In this document: piece after piece, positions 6,782 through 9,247 of the stretch | How positions within the stretch are numbered: the first letter of the stretch is position 1 | Layout: each line of letters opens with the position of its first letter | Source: Sphingomonadales bacterium UBA7473 | Lineage (GTDB): Bacteria > Pseudomonadota > Alphaproteobacteria > Sphingomonadales > Sphingomonadaceae | Direction of reading: 5' to 3' | NCBI GenBank assembly: GCA_002478575.1 | Contig: DLOX01000158.1 | Coordinates: 18,759 to 28,005, forward strand | DNA length: 9,247 bases | Notes under the pieces: generated by a model | The model's input: the letters and a program-made list of their open reading frames with translations, nothing else | What the model was told of the DNA's origin: nothing | Databases searched by the model: none | Position numbers and translations under genes: made by a program

Positions 6782-9139
6782 ATGAAGACTTTTTTGAAAG
6801 CGAGCAGCGCCCTGGCCCTGATCGCCACATCCAGCGCTGGCTGGGCCCAAGAAGCTGAAGATGATGGTGCAGGCAATGCAGAAATCATCGTCACCGCGCA
6901 AAAGCGTGAAGAAAATCTGCAAGAAATTCCGCTGGCCGTATCGGTCGTGGGCGGGGAAGCGCTTGCCAAGAGCGGTGCCTTGACGCTGGAAAATGCCCAA
7001 TATCTGGTTCCGAGCTTGAACTTCCGCAAATCCGGCACGACGCTGAACCAAGCCTTGTTCTTGCGCGGCGTTGGCACAATCAACTTCTCAATCGCAGCAG
7101 AGCCTTCGGTCGCCGCTGTTCTTGATGGCGTTGTGCTCAGCCGTGCAGGCGAAGGCTTCACCGATTTGTTCGACGTTGAGCGCATCGAAGTGTTGCGTGG
7201 CCCACAAGGCACTTTGTTCGGCAAGAACGCGTCTGCCGGTGTGGTTTCCATTGTCACCAAGCGCCCTTCAAAGGATTTTGAAGGCATTGTTGAGCTGACC
7301 GCCAACGAAGGCGACGAATATCGCGGTCGCGCGACGATCAACTTGCCATTGGGTGAAAATCTGCGTTCGCGCTTCACTGGTTTTTACGGCCAGTATGATG
7401 GCAACATCACCAACATTACGACCGGGAACAAGGTCAATGGCTACAAGCGTTATGGCTTCCGCGGGGCGATTGAAGCCGATTTGGGCGAGACAATTTCGCT
7501 GACTCTGCGTGGCGATTGGCGCAAGGCCAAAGATGATTGCTGTGCGGAAGTCATCGGCACGGTCCCAACCAACGCAGCGGCTTTGGCCTTGGCTGGCACG
7601 AACATCAATGGTGATGAAACGCGTCGCGTTGCTCAAAACCTCGTGACGGCGACAAACGAAAAGAGCTGGGGCATTTCGCTTCAAGCTGATGTCGAACTGG
7701 GCGAACATACCTTGACTTCCATCACGTCGTATCGCGGATGGGACAATACGGAAATCCGCGACGGTGACTGGCTGGATCGCCCTTATGTTGGGATCAACCA
7801 ACTGCACGATTCCGGGCCGCAAAAAGCGAATACATTCACCCAAGAAGTTCGGCTTGCTTCGCCAACCGGCCAGTTCCTTGAATATGTGTTGGGTGCCTAT
7901 TACTCAAAGGCAGATGCAGACCGTACCTTCTCTCGCAGCGTCGTAAGCTGCACTGCGTCGACACTGGCAGCAGTTGCTCCGGGTTTGACGCCTTGCTCGA
8001 CGGCAGCAGGCGTATCGACCATCACAACCCCATTCGGATCGGCTGATTTCGGTTCGGTGTTCAAGAATTTCTCGCTCTTCGGCCAAGCCACTGCGAACAT
8101 CTCAGACACGTTCCGCTTCATCGGCGGTTTGCGTTGGACGCAGGACAAGCTGAATGTTTATCACATTCGCCGCACAACCCTCGCTGGCCCCGGCATTGGT
8201 GGTAACTTTGACGCCGGTGTGTTCAACAATGGCTTGTTGGCAACGCCACCAGCAACGGGTTTTGTATCTGGCGTTTCAAACGGAGTTCCGTTCACCGCCC
8301 GCACGAAGAATGACAATGTTTCGGGTAAGGCGGCGCTTCAAGTCGATCTGTCCGACGACATCATGGCCTATGCCAGCTACACGCGTGGCTATAAGGGCCC
8401 AGCATATAACGTGTTCTTCAACATGGCAGCGATTCACACGAACGTCATCGATCCTGAAACGGTGAATGCGTTTGAAGGTGGCTTGAAGAACAGCTTCCTT
8501 GGCGGTGATTTGATCGTGAACATCGCGGCCTATTACGCCAAGTATAAGAATTATCAGGCCAATATTCCTGACTTTGTAAACAACGTTCGGACGACACGCT
8601 TGATCAATGCCGGCACAGTATCCACCAAGGGCTTTGAACTTGATTTCCAAGCGCGGCCCTCGCGGAATCTTACCATTTCCGGTGGTCTTGCGTACTCAAG
8701 AGCGCGCGTCGTGGCATTCCAGCTTGCTCCAGGCCTAACGGAAGCGGATCGCATCCCAAGCGGATCGCAGCTCCCCAACGCGCCCGATTGGAAAATGTCA
8801 TTGGGTGCTCAATATAATTGGGAAACCGGTGGTTTCGCCAATGTTGAACTTGGCGCTCAAATGGCAATGCAGTCAGATCAAATCTATGAACTGAGTGCGA
8901 CACGTGCGATTACTCTTGGTTCGACTGTCGATGGTTATGCAACGGTTGATGCCAGCGTTGCTGTCGTTGATCCTAACGACGCGTGGCGCTTGACCTTCGC
9001 TGTCAAGAATCTGTTCGACAAGAGCTTTGCGTCCTCGATCGTTTCGGGCGGCCCCGGTGGCGCGTTCCGTTACATCATTCCTCGCGAAGCCGATCGTTAC
9101 TTTGGCGTCACCGCGCGGATTAACTTCGGCGGGAAATAA
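6782..9139 (+). CDS. TonB-dependent outer-membrane receptor
   Basis: This 785-residue outer-membrane transporter takes up a scarce or large substrate using TonB/ExbBD energy. A signal peptide (1-22, cleavage near GWA|QE) leads to a TonB-box-like EIIVTAQ (34-40). The plug domain (about 45-165) contains LRGVGT (94-99), FDVERIEVLRGPQGTLFG (130-147) and SIVTKRP (156-162). The rest is a 22-strand-type beta barrel, ending in NLFDKSF and a C-terminal RYFGVTARINF. The final aromatic strand is followed by GGK. Two pairs of cysteines (253/254 in DDCCAE; 390 and 405) fall in likely extracellular loops. The start is supported by AGGAAGGA (6766-6773). It is the last gene before a strong terminator and probably shares a transcript with the Gfo/Idh gene, so its substrate is likely the one sensed by the LacI protein. 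Many sphingomonad receptors of this style carry carbohydrates or aromatics rather than iron. Confidence 0.95.
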   Translation: MKTFLKASSALALIATSSAGWAQEAEDDGAGNAEIIVTAQKREENLQEIPLAVSVVGGEALAKSGALTLENAQYLVPSLNFRKSGTTLNQALFLRGVGTINFSIAAEPSVAAVLDGVVLSRAGEGFTDLFDVERIEVLRGPQGTLFGKNASAGVVSIVTKRPSKDFEGIVELTANEGDEYRGRATINLPLGENLRSRFTGFYGQYDGNITNITTGNKVNGYKRYGFRGAIEADLGETISLTLRGDWRKAKDDCCAEVIGTVPTNAAALALAGTNINGDETRRVAQNLVTATNEKSWGISLQADVELGEHTLTSITSYRGWDNTEIRDGDWLDRPYVGINQLHDSGPQKANTFTQEVRLASPTGQFLEYVLGAYYSKADADRTFSRSVVSCTASTLAAVAPGLTPCSTAAGVSTITTPFGSADFGSVFKNFSLFGQATANISDTFRFIGGLRWTQDKLNVYHIRRTTLAGPGIGGNFDAGVFNNGLLATPPATGFVSGVSNGVPFTARTKNDNVSGKAALQVDLSDDIMAYASYTRGYKGPAYNVFFNMAAIHTNVIDPETVNAFEGGLKNSFLGGDLIVNIAAYYAKYKNYQANIPDFVNNVRTTRLINAGTVSTKGFELDFQARPSRNLTISGGLAYSRARVVAFQLAPGLTEADRIPSGSQLPNAPDWKMSLGAQYNWETGGFANVELGAQMAMQSDQIYELSATRAITLGSTVDGYATVDASVAVVDPNDAWRLTFAVKNLFDKSFASSIVSGGPGGAFRYIIPREADRYFGVTARINFGGK

Positions 9140-9164
9140 GCAAATCCCTTGGTGGGTCGCAAAG

Positions 9165-9200
9165 AAAAGGGCCGGTGGAAAGATCCACCGGCCCTTTTTT
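9165..9200 (+). terminator. Strong rho-independent terminator after the TonB receptor gene
   Basis: GGGCCGGTGG (9169-9178) pairs perfectly with CCACCGGCCC (9185-9194). With an added A-T pair this leaves a four-base AAGA loop. Six T residues follow directly (9195-9200), and four A residues before the stem can pair with them. It starts 25 bases after the receptor stop codon and ends the plus-strand unit. The A-tract makes some bidirectional activity possible. Confidence 0.92.
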
Positions 9201-9221
9201 ATTTGGTCTATTGTTTCAACG

Positions 9222-9236
9222 CGCTCACCCTGAGCG
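9222..9236. repeat. Small inverted repeat near the right edge
   Basis: CGCTCACCCTGAGCG has 6-bp arms (CGCTCA/TGAGCG) around CCC. The CACCCTGAGC core resembles the start of another short dispersed palindrome common in alphaproteobacterial intergenic regions (CACCCTGAGC...GGGTG), but the window ends before any second half. The role is unknown. Confidence 0.3.
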
Positions 9237-9247
9237 GTTGTTGTGGA

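Noticed and set aside
6756..6785. Nine-codon open frame (MKKQEGRPQ) whose stop overlaps the receptor ATG
   Set aside because: It has an attractive overlap geometry, but no Shine-Dalgarno precedes its ATG and its codons are mostly the receptor gene's own RBS region, so it is probably chance.
6667..7377. 236-codon minus-strand open frame across the start of the TonB receptor gene
   Set aside because: It is antisense to a clear receptor gene with signal peptide and plug motifs; its translation is Ser/Pro/Arg-rich with no recognisable domain.

Overview
The window looks like a chromosomal segment of a Gram-negative alphaproteobacterium, most likely a sphingomonad (Sphingomonadales). This rests on three things: the style of the TonB-dependent receptor (an EIIVTAQKREENLQ TonB-box/plug start), the tandem acyl-CoA dehydrogenases, and at the left edge half of a CCCCGGACTTGATCC-type palindrome that I recall as dispersed in these genomes. 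It is densely coding: seven genes, no gap over about 110 bases, and no RNA genes, insertion sequences or CRISPR.

Layout. Positions 29-2376 (minus strand) hold two tandem acyl-CoA dehydrogenase genes that look like the two subunits of a heteromeric enzyme. They are preceded at 2395-2412 by a perfect TTTACG-type palindrome and appear to be a separate transcription unit. Positions 2473-4448 (minus) hold an aldo/keto reductase gene translationally coupled (ATGA overlap) to a gene for an SsuD-like flavin-dependent monooxygenase. Positions 4520-5521 (minus) encode a LacI-family regulator. Diverging from it on the plus strand are a Gfo/Idh/MocA-family NAD(P)-dependent protein (5628-6716) and a TonB-dependent outer-membrane receptor (6782-9139), closed by a strong intrinsic terminator at 9165-9200.

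How the genes may work together. Two near-identical palindromes (TGACA-N4-TGTC with a TTTT flank) lie just upstream of the aldo/keto reductase and of the Gfo/Idh gene, one for each transcription unit around the lacI gene. I infer that the LacI protein controls both units, giving a small catabolic regulon: outer-membrane uptake (TonB receptor), a Gfo/Idh enzyme, a monooxygenase that keeps the Arg/His/Arg/Tyr active-site set of alkanesulfonate monooxygenase, and a reductase coupled to it. The monooxygenase plus aldo/keto reductase combination matches in kind the oxidative sulfoquinovose (sulfo-SMO) route, where SmoC removes sulfite and SmoB reduces the 6-oxo-sugar. Some Gfo/Idh-fold proteins are NAD-dependent sulfoquinovosidases (GH188). 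A TonB-linked sphingomonad version of sulfo-sugar use is therefore the main hypothesis, but the substrate is not proven by the sequence. A flavin reductase and an inner-membrane transporter are not in the window.
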